Source: Bromus sterilis
Taxonomy: Eukaryota > Streptophyta > Magnoliopsida > Poales > Poaceae
Assembly (NCBI GenBank): GCA_950022295.1
Contig: OX465596.1
Span: 123,484,501 to 123,548,500 of the forward strand
Direction: 5' to 3'
DNA length: 64,000 bases
A model generated the notes under the pieces. The model had not been told where the DNA came from and searched no databases. It saw only the letters and a list, made by a program, of their open reading frames with translations. A program made the translations under genes and the position numbers. Positions 48,642-62,493 of the stretch are shown piece by piece. Positions within the stretch are counted from its first letter, which is position 1; each line of letters starts with the position of its first letter.

Positions 48642-51600
48642 TGTAACACCCTCAGATCCAGTACAGTAATCACTACAGTGATTCCACTGTTGGTGATCAT
48701 TACTGTTGATGATCAAGCCTTGAACACCTTTGATCATAGCTCATTGAAATTCCAACCCTGATAAAATTTTCAAATAAATGTGGATTGTAAATCTTGCTCC
48801 AAGGATTGTGGATGCATGTCAATCAACTTGACCATGGTTAAACCAAATCCAACTAGCCATGTGAATAATCACAAGTCAATGCTAATATGGAACCAATGTT
48901 GTGGGGTTATCACAATTGTTTTGAAAATTAATATATAAACGGAAATCATAGTTAAACCAAAGTTAATGAAACATATTAAATAAAATGCCAAGAAATATTA
49001 GGCCATGATAATATAGCAATGGTTGTTTTATTAAAATGGTATGGTAATATACAGGAATAATATTTAAAATGAAAACAATAGTTGGGAATTGTTAAATTGC
49101 CATGGAATAAAATAAACAAGTGGGAATTTTTAATGAACTAAAAAATATGGAAACAATTTTATAAAATGCCTAATAATCTGTAGGCCATAATAAAAGTGAT
49201 TTTGGGTTTTATTAAAATGTTTTAATATTATAAATAATTAAATACAGTGGCTTTTAAAACCTTTTAAAGAAAACAAGATATCAAATGATTTTTATAAATC
49301 AAAAAAACTCTTAGTAATAATTCTATATTATATAACCCTAATATTGGGGCTAGTGGCATATTTTGAAAAAATCCATTGCTAGCCAAATAAATTTGGAACA
49401 CCAAAAACTAAATACCAAAAAAACGTAAAATTGGGAAAAACGTTATTTTCCGCCCGGAGCAAAACCACCTCGGCCCAGCCCAACCCCGGCCTCTCCTTCT
49501 TCCACCTGCCCCCGTCCCATCTCACCTACCTCCATCGCCGTGGCATGGCCATGGCCATGAACGCCCTTGCTTGCCGGCCCCCCCTTTCCCTCACCTGCCC
49601 CACATTCTTGTGTGGATAAGGAGGAGCCCTGCACCCCCCCTGTACAGCACACGATCTTTTCCTCCTACCTCTCTCCTATCTTCTTCCCCAGCCCGCCATG
49701 AGATCCCGTCGCCGCCACCGTTGCATCGCCGTGGCCCGAAGCTACCTCGAGCTGCACCAACATGTCTGGGAGGTTGCCCGTGGACGACTGCTTCACCCAG
49801 TGTTGTCACTCATCACAGAGAAGCCCTGCTGCCTCGCCATCGCGTCATCTCCTCCGCCACGGTCGCCGCAGCCGTCGCGTCGATCTCTACCACCGGCACC
49901 TCTCTGGCCTCCCGAGCTCGTCATCGAGCACTGCGGTGAGCTGCTCTGCCGATTTCTCCATTCCCCCATCGAATTCGTCGTCGTTTGTCGCCGCTCCCGA
50001 CGAGCCCGGGGGCACGGCCACCATGGCCGGAGCTCTCTGCTCCTAAGCGTGCTTGTGCGGCTGCTGCTATTGGGTGTCGCTGCTGGTGCCTCTGCTGCCG
50101 GCCATGCCCTGCCCTGTGCCAGCCTCCCCCGTCCCCTTCTCTGCGGCTGGCTACAGCCATGGCCGGCCATCGCGTGGTGTGCGTTGAGTGCCTACATGTG
50201 TGTGTGCGTGCTCTGTATGTGTGTTTTGTGTGTGCGTGCGTGGTGTGCAGCCCTGACTGCCGGCTAGCTCGTGGCCGCCCTGGTCGCCGGCGCACAGCTG
50301 CTACTGGCTGCAGCTGCTGCATGCATGGCTGTTGCTCTGCCGAAGCCGTCCCCGGTTGTTGTTGCTGTTGTGCACTGCTGCTCCGTGCTGTCGAATACAC
50401 TGAAGAATGCCATTTTTGACAGTTAATAATACTACTAAGTATCACTCTAGACAGCAGTAAAAATAGTGTCAAATGGATTCAAAAGTAGATAAAAATTATG
50501 GGAATGAATAGTACTCTGGATATACTCCATTTTATCTCATTGGAGCAAAGTTATTAGATGTACCGATTAATTCGTAGAAAAATAGAAAATATATAAAAAA
50601 CTGTGATGAGCTAGTACAATTAAGCCTAAGGTCATATGTGCAAATAAAAAGTTTGCACATAACTTCCTAAGTTTCTGGAATTTGCAAATAGGTCCTCTAC
50701 CATTAATTAAAGTTTAGATTAAATAAATCTGCTAAATAATTAGTCAATGACATGTGGGCCCTGGCTCTTTTTTAATTTAATAAAATGAATAACTAATCAC
50801 GTGAGGCTGACCAGTGGGACCCACTGGTCAGGTTTGACCTGGTCAACCCCTTATGGATAATGTTAGATTAAATAATAAAAGAAATTCAGGAAATTTATTT
50901 AAAACGGTTTAAAACTTTGAATTTAAATATCTTTTAAACCTTAAGTCAGATTCAAAAACTTTATGCATGAAATTTGATCAGAAAAATATAATGAATACGA
51001 ATACGCTATCCATATGTCTACCACCCCCCTCTAACTTACCGATCATCGACATTCCCCCTTCGGGCCGTTTGTCGATATTTCTCCGGTGCTAGTAAAAACC
51101 TGCCGGATGAATTTATTCTGAACATGAAAGTTGTTTAGAATAGTTCAACTAACCCAGATACCCCACCCTTACATTTGTCGGATGTCCATGACACCTCCGG
51201 CATGAACCCTTCCCCTCCGGACCCCCTGTCCGGTAATCACCCGGAGCTGGCAGTTCATCCCCGGATGGATTCCCGCTCCGTGCAACGTGCATTGCACTGC
51301 GTTAGAACACCGTTAACATTGCATCTATCATGTCATGCATCTGTTTGCATTTTTGTGCTTTGTATTTACTGTTTCTTCCCCCTTTAATCTCCGATAGACC
51401 CCGCTGTTCCCGTCGACTACACCGCTGCTGAGTACGACTACTTCGTCGACGACCCTACCCCGACAGTCGAGCTTCCAGGCAAGCAGAGCCATTCTCTTCC
51501 CCAGATATCGCCTATCTTTCCGTACATTTCTTGCACTAGGCATTGTTACTGCTGCTGCTACGTTTACAATTCTATTCAATTGCATAGCCTGTTTTTGTCG

Positions 51601-53603
51601 CCCCTTGATGTACCTTCCTTTAATCCTATGTTGCTTATTATTACTTATGATTTATTCAGCAGTAAACCTTGCGCATTGTTAACTAGGTTTAGAATAGAGG
51701 GTCATGATCACTTTGGGAGTGATCGCGGGAACGATATATTACAACTACAACAGGTACGGATCAATGCAGACGCCCTAGGGAACCTACAACGGCGAGACTT
51801 TGCCGAGTCGCTTCGAGTTTGATTTACGAGTGGAATGGACTCGTATTTCACTCTCGTCGGCTCAGTAGCATAGCATCACCTGGATGATACGAGGTTTACC
51901 TCTTTAGTTCATTCCGCTGATGTCTCTGTCAAACCTCTTTAAGTGTGCCATCGAGGGTGATACCTCCTGGTTTCACTTAATGGTAGGAACTCGAACAACC
52001 TGGTGTCCTCAAAGGTAGGAAGTCGGGCGACCCAACGGTGCCCGCGAGTGGTATTGCGACGGGACGACAGGGAGGGTACGACCAGTGTACCGGTGTGCTT
52101 GGCCCCTGATCGTTGGCCGCGAGAGTAACCAACCCACGAAAGTCGAGCTCCTCCAGGAGCACATGCGAGACAAGGTAAGGAGACGGTTCACCTTGTTGGT
52201 AACCGCAGTGACTTGGTGGGACGACGGGGCAGGCACCGATGTACTGGTGGTCCTGGCTGCAGTCGTTGTCCGCGGGTCAATTAAGTCGAGGCAACGATAA
52301 CGGTTGTCACGCAGGTTAAATAAAATGCTAAATGGTTCGGCGGATGTCTTGAGTTGGCTATATGCAACGTACGCACTACCTACCCGTGGGAATTACGAGT
52401 TATGGGCTCCTCTGCTTCGTAGTGTCGTCCGAGGACTCTTCAGACGTCAGTAGTAACGCGGCCTGCGCCGGGAAGTGGTGTTGTCTTATTTTCTCGCGCG
52501 GTGGTGTCTTATTTGGATTTGCTTCAACTTCACCGGCAAGCCACGCACCGTGCAGGAGTACGTTCGGGTTGGGGTCCAAGGCCCGGCGTACTTAGGATTT
52601 AGACCGGCGGATGGCCTCTCTTTTGATTTTGAAAGATGGGCTATGAAGTGTCGGATAGCCTCGGTGGAGCGTTCCCTAACAAGGTTCCCGCCACCCTGGA
52701 GATCCGTGCGTGTAGTGTAACACAAGTGCACCCCTGTAGGGAAGATTAATATATTCGAATAGCCGTGTCCACGGTAACAGGACGCTTTATGCTGAAGCTG
52801 GATCTTACCACTACAAACTTTTACTATTAAACTGTATGGTTCCGGGTTTTCTTCCTCGCGGGGATGTCGAGGAGGTGAACTCGGAGGCATTGTTAAGTAT
52901 GATTACAACTTATTATTATACAATGCTGCAGCAACTTCTGCTGCATTGTTACTTTCATTACTGTTATATTAACTGTTGGCTGATTCTTACCTCATGCTGC
53001 AAGACTCGTTGGAAGATGCTAGTCTACGTTAGGCCTAGCTTCTTACCCTTGCTCTGGATTTCTGTCTTTCAGTCCACTATATACAACCTCTTCTTTCTGT
53101 TGATACAATGCATAATGCTTAGTAGCAGACGTAAGACTCGCGGGTATACTACATACTCACCCTGCTTTATTTCCTTTACTATTTTGCCTGATCGGCCGCT
53201 GTAGTCGACGTTGGAGTCCAGGAGTAGGAGATCCCCGATGTCGACCACCGCAACGTGAATATCCCCGATGCCTTCTATGACGTCGAGTTCCCCTTTGGCA
53301 AGGAGTTGTTTGGAGGTTCCCAGGCAGGAGGCCTCGCCTTTTCGATCGTTGTTGATATTTGTGCTAGCCTTCTTAAGGCAACCTTGTATCCTTGTGTCTG
53401 TAGTCAGATACTATTTTGCTTCCGCTGACTTTTTGCTCTCGAGCTGTTGTATTCGAGCCCTCGTGGCCCCTGGCTTGTATTAAACAACTTGTATTATTTT
53501 ATTTGTAGAGTTGTGTTGTGATATCTCATCGTGAGTCCCTTATCTCGATCGTGTACCTTGCGTGTATGATTACTGTACACGGTCTGATTTTGGGGGCGTC
53601 ACA
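48642..53603 (+). repeat. LTR A2 (3' LTR, uninterrupted)
   Basis: 4,962 bp from TGTAACACCC to GGCGTCACA, followed by TSD TAGTT. It shows the empty site of the B insertion at about 51776 (CGCCCTAGGGAACC). GC-rich block about 49450-50400. Confidence 0.92.
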
Positions 53604-54409
53604 TAGTTGTACGTGCTTGCAATAAGAACTTGCACAACATATATTGTACTACCGTCCAACTACGAACGGGGCCAAAGGGAACATACGCAAATTAAGGTGC
53701 TCCTGTCAAAGAGCACCGGAAAAAAGCATTAACACTCTATGAACACATGTGTCCTCAAATTATATCCCATCCCCTTTGATGTCCCACGCTGTCACCATTG
53801 GGATCGCTGGTTCCGGACTATAATAGGTGCATACAACCGTGGATAAGATCTAGAACAACAATTATAATCATGAAACCATAACGTGCTCAGATCTGAAATC
53901 ATGCTACTCGTGCACTAGTAACAAGCATTAAGAACAACAAAATTGCAGCAACAATAATTCATAAACCTCTTAGGACTAAACAAGGTAACAATTCATCGGA
54001 TCCCAACAAACACAAGACCAATTACATCATGTGGATCTCAATCATGTAGGGCAGCTCATAAGAACTTTGTATTGAACAACTAGGGGGAGAAGATACCCTG
54101 GCGCGGGTGGGCCCTGGCCGCGTCGGGAGGGCGCCTAGGGGCCTGGGGTCACCTCTTGACTCCATCCTCCTACTGGAGGACCCTTCCGATGTAAATATAT
54201 TTTGGTAATTTTTTGGGAATTTTCTGAGAAACTTCATTTTTGGACTTTTTCTTCATTGCAAAGACAAAACAGATAGAAACTGTCACTGGGCTCTATATAA
54301 GTAGGTTAGTCCAATAAATGATTCAAAAGCATGGCAAAAAGATGTAGCAATGACACAAAAAGGGCATGGAACGAGAAAAAATTATAGATACGTTTGAGAC
54401 GTATCAGCA

Positions 54410-55260
54410 TCCCCAAGCTAAATTCCTGCTCGTCCTCGAGTAGGTGAATGATAAAAAGATAATTTTTTATGTGACATGCTACTTAGGAGTAAAGGCAATC
54501 AATCTAATTTAATGAAGATACATAAGCCAAAGACAAGGTGACATAAAGCAATAGTCTATAGTTGATATTAAGCAGGAAATGAAAAACATATAAACAATTG
54601 AGCTCTTGCTATTCGTGAATCGAATGTCTCAGTCGGAGTCCCTGTGCCAAGAGTGGGGAAGTTTTAGAGCATAAAAATATTGAATAGTTGTTGATAACTC
54701 AATCTACTATGTTGTCACACATGGTCCCTTTGGAATCTTATTCTGACTCTTCCCCAGACCACTAGTCAGGTACAAGTCAATCTGATCCTCTCCCTTTCGA
54801 CTTTGAGCACTCATGAAATGGATGAGCGCGAGCAAGATACGTTGGCACTTAGGATGGCAAAACAGAATAATAATGGGGATAGGAAGTCAAAAAGTGAGAA
54901 AGGCTCACACCAATGAGGACAATCATAGGAGAGAAGCCAAATGATAGATATGGTGTGAGGAGTAGGGATTGACATGCAACATGCGGATGCACAAGAGCTA
55001 TAAGTGTATGAAAGCCCTCCAATGGAACTAGTGGGGGGTGCATCCAACTTGCTTGCTCATGAAGACCTAGAGCTCTTTTGAGGAGGATCATCCTTGGATT
55101 ATGCAAGCCAAGTTCTAGAATGTATAGATCCCCACATAGTTATGTAAGTACATCATGAGAACTCTCTATGAAGTACAGGTGCTACTTTGAAGCACAAGTG
55201 TGGAATAAAGGATAGTAGTGTTGCCCCTATCTCTTTTTTTCAGCTTTTTTCTTGTATTTT
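54410..55260 (-). mobile_element. C/D internal region, 3' part
   Basis: The minus-strand sequence ending TTTAGCTTGGGGATGC abuts the LTR C start at 54409 and includes a purine-rich AGCTTGGGGATG that can serve as polypurine tract. The remainder is non-coding and interrupted at 55260 by the solo LTR. Confidence 0.75.
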
Positions 55261-58153
55261 TGTAACGACCCAATTCACACAGAATTGAAGTCTCTGTGCT
55301 CAAGTGCAAGTCCCTGGATCGAACTCGCTGGCACACACAGTATTATAGATGTGTATCAAAGTACAAGTGCATCATTATTACAACGTATGATCCAGAGTAA
55401 ATAAATAACAAGTTGCATAGCTCAAGGCTAGCTTATTCAATATAAATATAGCGGAAGCAAAAGAAAGTAACTTGGAGTCCCATCAACAGCCACATGCGAA
55501 CATGCTGAGTGTAGACTCGCAACCCCTAAACGCACCTTACTGCTCGTCTGAAAAACCTGCAACACCGAAGGTTACAGCCCGACAACGGGTCAGTACATCT
55601 GATTTGTACGGCAAGTGACACGGAAAAGTTTATATAAAGGACCTACAACTACATGCAAGGTAAGTCAAAGGAAAGGCTTATGGTTTTGTTTTCTCCTGAA
55701 CTAAACTAGTCAAAATTTTAAGTTGAACTTACTACTTAAGAACAAACTGGGCACACCAGTTCCAACACCACACCCTTTATTTAATCTTGCCCACTCAAAT
55801 TTTTAAGGTGATTCATATGTCAAGATCCTCCAGTAACAGTAATGTCTAGTAGCTCAAGGATGTCCATAACCGGGGACACGGCTAATCATGATTAGTTTTT
55901 TTTTCTCTGCAGAGGTTAGTACACTTTCCCCGCTGGACTCAACCCGAAGATTGAGACGAAGTCTTTCAGAAGAGGTCACCTACACCCAACGGCAAGCCGG
56001 TACCACCTATCACATCTACATCTGCTAGATTTGCACGGGAGAGGCTTCCTACATCATACTCAACTAAGCCAGAGCCCATATGGCCAGCGGCTGTACATGT
56101 AAGCTCCTAGTCACCAAGTATGTCTGATCTTTTTGAGTTTGGACGGCGCCCACTTACGTTCAGAGGGTAGAACCATGACGTACTGTCAACCACCAAACCA
56201 ACCATTAGGGGTACAACCTGGTCTCGACCTTAGATAAGGAACGAGCCCCCAGGAAGCACTCCCTGCCCGTCCAGAGGTGATTTCTATTTATTAAACAGTT
56301 CCTACACAAGTTATTAAATAGCTCACAAGCACTCCATGAATTTACACAACCCAAACCACGTCTACAAAGCATAGCAATAAAGCAACAACACGGCTAGGTT
56401 GATCTACGGTAGACAAGTCAAGACATGTGGCTATCCTAACTGGTTTTGCAGCAACAGAAATAATAAACTACCTATCATGCAATAGGGTGATATTTCTTAA
56501 CATAATGCATATAGAAAATATAGGTATGAGTATGGTCAAAGCATCACTTGCCTTCTTGCTGGTCCTGACGGTCACAATCCTCATAAAGCGAGGCGGCACA
56601 CTCCGGACAATCTATACGAGCAAACATAGCATCAATCAATCATATGTTCAATACAAATATGCTCAAATAGTAATAACATTCAAAGAACAGTAGAAAAACT
56701 TGCCTAACAGTAGCAAAACTTAAATTACTTGTCAAAATAAAACTAACGCAAAAAGAAACGGCGCAAACGGGCGCACCGGTAAAAAGTTATGGCTGCCGGA
56801 AGTTCAAATTTGGATCAGATTGGGATCCAGATTTAAAAAATTCAAACTTCTGTAAAACTTGGTCTACTGGATAGAAAATTTCTACACGGTCGCAACGCAA
56901 CTGGAATCGCCCAATTCCGAGTTACGGTTAAACAGTAGTTGCAAAAACGGTATCGGGGTGACACCGGGGGGTACTAGGGTGCTCTAATGTAAAAAGGATC
57001 CGGACGTAAATAAAAATTTCTGAAAAAACGCGATCGGGTCCTCGGGCGGTTTGGATCCAGATCTGAATTTTTTTTTCACAACGCAACAAAACTTTTTTTT
57101 CTAACTCCTTCTCCACGCGGGCACAGGGGCCATGGCCATGGCTTCGGCTCGGGCGGGCTCGGGCACTCCGGCCGAGCAGGGAGGGCCGACGGCCGGCGGC
57201 GGGGGCGGCGGTGGGCGGCGGGTCGGGGTGCTCGGAGGCGGGGCGGCGCAGGGGCGCGCGGGGCCAGGGCGGCGGCTCGCGGCGGCACGCGGCCCCGGGG
57301 CGGCGCGGCCGGCCGGCTGCTCCGGCAAGCGGCGGCGCTAGGGCACGGGGTGGCAGCGCGGCTCCGGTGAGGCGTGGGAACGGCAGCTACTCAGAGGCTC
57401 CAGAAAAATACCTTGAAAACGGCGAAAAAACGCAACTCCGGAGAACTTTCGCGGTGGTCCGGCGAACTTCCGGCGAAACTCCGGCGAGATTCCGGCGATG
57501 ACGTCGTCGATGATGTCAGCGGCGGCGGGTCCCGCGGATTAGTTTAGGGCTAACCTAAAAACGCTAAGCGAAAATAATTTAGCCCTAATCGGGGCTATTT
57601 ATAGCCAGCCCCTCATCCTCTTTTTTTTAAATCCGAGATAAATACCAAATCGGTCTGCGGGAAAAAAAACAGAACACGCCCATTAGGCCCAAAACAATAT
57701 TAGAAAAAACACGAAAATTTATTTTAAAATTCCGTCTTCGCCAATATTTTTAAAATAATAAAACTGAATTTTTGGCTTGACCAAAATATTAAATAAAAAT
57801 AAAAACTTTGCAACTTATTTTTAAATATTTTAAAATACTTTTCTGGCATTTTAAAAATACCGAAAACTCCGAAAATTGATTTAAAAACTTTTTCGAAGAA
57901 TAAATAAATTCCAAAAATATTTTTAGAAAATATTTATAACTCCAAAGTAAATTTTTAAAGTCTCCCGAAAATATTTTAAACTATTTTCCCACAATTTAAA
58001 AATGGGGATAAGTCCTTTTATATCCTCTCCAACGAACTGCCATGTGTTGAAAAATGTTTAAAAATATTTTAAAACTCCAGAAAAATGCGGAAGCAGCATG
58101 AGATGCATATGATGATCTAATAACATCCGAATTTAGAAAATTGGGATGTTACA
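55261..58153 (-). mobile_element. Solo LTR related to family E, TSD ATTTT
   Basis: It starts TGTAACGACCCAATTC (plus strand) and ends GGGATGTTACA, with TSD ATTTT at 55256-55260 and 58154-58158 and no internal sequence. At 2,893 bp it is longer than E1-E3. It carries a different GC-rich block (about 57100-57540) and a different TATA (CTATAAATAG on the minus strand, about 57593-57604), so it is a separate subfamily. Formed by LTR-LTR recombination of a full element. Confidence 0.9.
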
Positions 58154-58158
58154 ATTTT

Positions 58159-60026
58159 TTGATTTTGGGTGGCCTCCATGGCTCTTTATTCTCTCTTGTT
58201 TTTTCGTCCACTTTGGGATCTTTTATTCCTTTCCTCATTGGTAGGGGCAACAGTCTATAAGAACATCAACACACTTTTATATAATCACAACTCTGAATCA
58301 AAAGATAATGACTCTATATGAATACCTCTACCACTGTAGGAGTAGGCAATATGACAATGAAGGATAAGTCATATGAACATGAAGAATGATGGATGTTGCA
58401 TGGAAATATATCTCGGAAAGGCTATGGAAATGCCTTGATAGGTAGGTATGGTGGCTGTTTTGATGAAGATATAAGGAGGTTTATGTATGACAGAGCGTAT
58501 CATGCCAAGGGTTTGGATGCACCAGCGAAGTTTGCACCAACTCCCACAAGAAGGGCAATGCATGGTACCGAAGAGGCTAGCAATATATGGATGGTGGAAG
58601 TGCCAACAATCGAATACTCGCATTAGTCCGAAAAACTCATCCACTTATTATCAGTAACTCTCAAACTAGTCAAAAGATTCACAAAGAGACAAGTACCCCG
58701 AGAAGGAGTGTATGGGGGTTTGGTTATCCTTGCGCATCCTTGACCCATCGTACGTGGGTGTATTCTATATATTCCAACCCCGCGGAGATTAGTGATCCTT
58801 TTATTAGCTAGACTTCTCAACTAATTTTTTGTAGTTTTCGAAAATAAGGCACGGTTAGCCAATACGACACCTATCACTAATGGGCGCAAGCTCAATTCTA
58901 TAAACATTCATCATTAGTCAATCAATACCTCAACACTATTGCAAGATATCCTAAGCTAGACCTAGTGATCTAGATTACCTATACACCACATATAAAACAT
59001 ACCATGAGAAATATATACCATTGCAACAGAAATAACTCTCTAAAAAAATATAAGTGAAGCACGAGAGTTCTAAAGTTTCTATAAAAGAAATTAAATTGCT
59101 CTCAAGAAAGATCTAAGTGAAGCACAAGAGCTAACAAACAGGTAGTAGATAAATTTAACACTCAACAAATATAAGTGAATCTCTAGAGTGTTTAATGATA
59201 AAGTGGAGTGTGTATCTCTCCCAATCAAGCATGCAAGGGTCCGACATTGTAATAACCAGCAAACAAAACAAAAAAAACTAAAATAAAATATACATACGCT
59301 CCAAGAACAGCACACATCATGTGATGCAATAAAAATATAGTGTGGAGAAGGATGAACTGATGATTGTTGATGAAGAAGGGGAAGCACGTCGGCATCCCCA
59401 AGCTTAGACACTTGAGTCTCCTTGAATATTTCGTGTGGGTGCCGGGGGCATCCCCAAGATTAAGATTTTGGCACTCCTAAATATTTTTTCATCATCTCCC
59501 TTCGCACACTTGAAAACTTCCTTCACACAAAACTTCTCATGAACTTATTAGAGCGGTTAGTACACTAATAGGTAATCTGCCAAAACATGACATATTGTAA
59601 AGATTGATTTTTCAGGTGCACTTATGCTGCTCAAATAAGGAAACTCAAAACATAAGAAAGTTTCACAATTGTATATAGCAGGCTGTGTAGAAAATTCAGC
59701 TCAAAAAGATGAACTTGTGATTTATCGTGATTTTTCCGTCAAGCAGACAAAATCTGTTTTCTGGATAACATGTCACAACTTTTGCTTCCCTTATCATAAG
59801 AGGCTAGAACTTGGCACAAAATTTTAAAATAAAGATACAATGGTGTTGCTACAGTAGTAAAAACATCCAAGACACAACAAAAGCAAAATAAATCTATTCC
59901 GTTATGGACTGCCTCCCAGAAGCGCTTCTTTAAAGCCATTAGCTAGGGATGAGTGTAACGATGCTCACAAAAGAATAAAAAGTTGAAGCACAAAATACAG
60001 AATCAAAGGAGAAAATATAAACTGCA
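58159..60026 (-). mobile_element. C/D internal region, middle, non-coding
   Basis: AT-rich sequence without a convincing ORF. From about 58936 it matches 19246 onward of the truncated second unit. It includes the CATCCCCAAGCTTAGACACT and CATCCCCAAGATTAAGATTT motifs present in both units. Confidence 0.7.
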
Positions 60027-60335
60027 TTAAAATCTAACATGCTTCCTATGCATGGGCATCTTGAAATAAAATAAATAAATGAAGCACAAAGTATCAAGCA
60101 TATGAAGGTAAAACGAGAGCACCTTCAATATTTTCAACATGGAGAGAGGTGTTTTCCTAACATGAAAATTTATACAACCAAATTTTCTTCTCTCATAATA
60201 GTTTTCAGTAGCATCATGAACAAAGTCAACAATATAACCATCACATAAAGCATGCTTGTCAGGATCTACTAGCACATAATCATTTAAACTTTGTAAGAAT
60301 AACTCCTCATTATCAAGAACATCCATAGTAGGCAA
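60027..60335 (-). pseudogene. Short conserved ORF fragment of C/D internal region
   Basis: A 102-codon frame whose first 70 residues (LDNEELFLQSLNDYVLVD, CDGYIVDFVHDATENYYER, FHVRKTPLSML) look like real protein, followed by a decayed tail. From memory such sequence occurs in Triticeae gypsy elements of this LTR type. I cannot name a domain. The other C/D unit lacks most of this region. Confidence 0.4.
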
Positions 60336-60523
60336 AAATAGAGTGTTATCATCCTTGCAAGTCTAATTCATAGGGGCATCATGGCCACAAGCATCAATTT
60401 CATAAAAAATGGATATTTTAAAAGATTAAATAGGATCATAGGAATCAATATAGCATTCGTCCTCCTTCGGTGAGCATGGAGGGAAATCATATAAAGTAAG
60501 AGTCAAAGAGTTACTCTCATTAG

Positions 60524-61156
60524 TTAGGAGAGATGGGTAGCTACTCCATTCTTACTCCTTTGGTTCGTCACTCTCCTCCTCTTTTTCATCCAATGATCTT
60601 TTAGTTTCAGCAATTTCTTCTTCCATAGAGTCCTGTAAAGCATTAGTCTCTTCCTCTTGTGGAGAGAACCTTCTGAGATAGTCAGTAATATAAGCATTAT
60701 CATTAAAATTCTCAAAGCAATATTTAAGTATATCAAGACTCTCATATTTATAAGGGGCATCTTCAATATTTTCAACAAAGGAAGAAATTTTATAGGCACC
60801 CTTAAAGAAAAAAATTCTTCTATTTGTGCTATATCAAAGAAATCATAATGTCCCCTAGTATAAGATACCAAAGTTTCATTATCATTACAACAACATTGGA
60901 ATGGAAGGTGTTTAAAGGGCAAGAAGCAACAAGATTCATCACAAGAATAAGATATATCATAATCAGAGCATAAGTTTCTACCATAAGTATCAAGTCGATT
61001 CATTATTTTCCATATAAATATCCCTTTTTCTGACAAGCGGTATTCCTTATAATATTTTTGTTGATCCTCAGTGAATCCACCTTGACAATAAGATCTAGTT
61101 TTAAAGAATTTAACCATTGTAGAAAATAGAGTAATAAGATAAAGTGCACTTATCAA
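60524..61156 (-). pseudogene. PBS-proximal ORF of C/D, right copy, frame-shifted
   Basis: Homologue of 20457-21062: the first about 110 codons match (CQGGFTEDQQKYYKEY, IWKIMNRLDTYGRNLCSDYD). It then shifts frame at an A-rich stretch near 60811, where the other copy has a longer A run. The acidic C-terminus is therefore lost. Confidence 0.6.
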
Positions 61157-61180
61157 GTGAACTTATAAGTAGAGCTATGG

Positions 61181-61198
61181 TCCCCAACAACGGCGCCA
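61181..61198 (-). other. Primer-binding site, tRNA-Asp type (right C/D unit), two mismatches
   Basis: On the minus strand TGGCGCCGTTGTTGGGGA. The left unit has CC where this has TT, consistent with C-to-T decay. Confidence 0.8.
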
Positions 61199-62400
61199 GA
61201 AAATAGTCTTCATAACCCACAAGTGTAGGGGATCGCAACAGTCTTCGCCGGTAGGTATAACCCTAATTTATTGATTCGACACAACGGGAGCCAAAGAATA
61301 CTTATAAGCCTTAGAAGTTGAGTTGTTAATTCAACCACACCTGAAAAAGCACTAGACAATATATTTAGTAGCAACGGTGTGTTGACGGGTGTAGCCCTAG
61401 AGACTTCCCCAATCACCAACACCAAAAAGGAGTAACAAAATAGTAGCAGCTGTGATGAGAGAAATAGTAACAACGAAGGAAATTAAGATGAAAGATGGAC
61501 CGGGGTTCAAGGTTTCACTAGTGGTAACTCTCCACGCAAGAAGAACAAGTGTTGGGTGAACAAATTATAGTTGGGCAATTGAAAAAATTGCATAAACTCT
61601 AGCCAATGAACAAACTAGAGCAATCCTAGTCTAAGAACCAAATGTAGGCATGTGTTCCGTATGTAGTTGTACGTGCTTGCAATAAGAACTTGCACAACAT
61701 ATATTGTACTATCGTCCAACTACGAACGGGGCCAAAGGGAACTTACGGAGATTAAGGTGCTCCTGTCAAAGAGCACCGGAACAAAGCATTAACACTCTAT
61801 GAACACATGTAATCCTCAAATTATAGCCCATCCCCTTTGGTGTCCCACGCTATCACCATTGGGATCGCCGGTTCCGGACTATAATTGGTGCATACAACCG
61901 TAGATAAGATCTAGAACAAAAATTATAATCATGCAACCATAACGTGCTCAGATCTGAAATCATGCTACTCGTGCACTAGTAACAAGCATTAAGAACAACA
62001 AAATTGCAGCAACAATAATTCATAAACCTCTTAGGACTGAACAAGGTAACAATTCATCAGATCCCAACAAACACAACACCAATTACATCATATGGACCTC
62101 AATCATGTAGGGCATCTCATGAGAACTTTGTATTGAAGAACTAGGGGGAGAAGATACCACATAGCTACTGCAAAGAATCCGTTGTCCAAGGAGGAACTAC
62201 TCACGATCCATCATGGGGTGAAGAAGAGTTGATGATGATGGCCCCGGGGGCCAAGGACCTCTCCGGCAGGATGCCGACGCTAGGTTTCTGTAACGCCCCG
62301 GCCACACCCACCGGTTCCCGGCGTACGCCTGGCGGGATCTAGACTGTCCCCACACACCAACACTAGTCTTTCCTACGCAGTTTGTCCTCACTCATGCACA

Positions 62401-62493
62401 CCCGGCAACAACTTCCCGGTCGGTCACCCATCCTCAAATCGCTCCAAGACAAGCACACTTAACTTTGGAGTTCTTTGGATCTGGGCTCCCGGA
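62401..62493 (-). promoter_or_regulatory. 5S-rRNA-like domain in Cassandra 3' LTR
   Basis: On the minus strand it contains AACTCCAAAGTTAAG and GAGGATGGGTGACC, matching the internal promoter and C-box region of plant 5S rRNA. The A-box core is mutated (GTGTGCTTGTC). Confidence 0.8.

Larger units (their letters stand above)
21575..53603 (+). mobile_element. Element A: non-autonomous LTR retrotransposon with ~5-kb LTRs, TSD TAGTT
   Basis: Its LTRs start TGTAACACCCTCAGATCC and end GGGGGCGTCACA. TSD TAGTT at 21570-21574 and 53604-53608 interrupts LTR C; the uninterrupted site is visible at about 61668. The initiator Met-tRNA PBS follows LTR A1. The internal region is 1,551 bp with no gag or pol. 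A large LTR with a short non-coding interior means it depended on proteins from another gypsy element. Its 5' LTR contains element B. Confidence 0.92.
21116..54409 (-). repeat. LTR C (split by element A at 21575-53603)
   Basis: On the minus strand it starts TGATACGTCTCAAACG at 54409 and ends about 21116 (TGGGTTATGA). Without the insertion it is about 1.26 kb. Compared with LTR D (about 1.51 kb without Cassandra) it lacks about 260 bp at 54098-54100, where GATACC joins CTGGCG. The left boundary is uncertain by about 10 bases. Confidence 0.8.
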
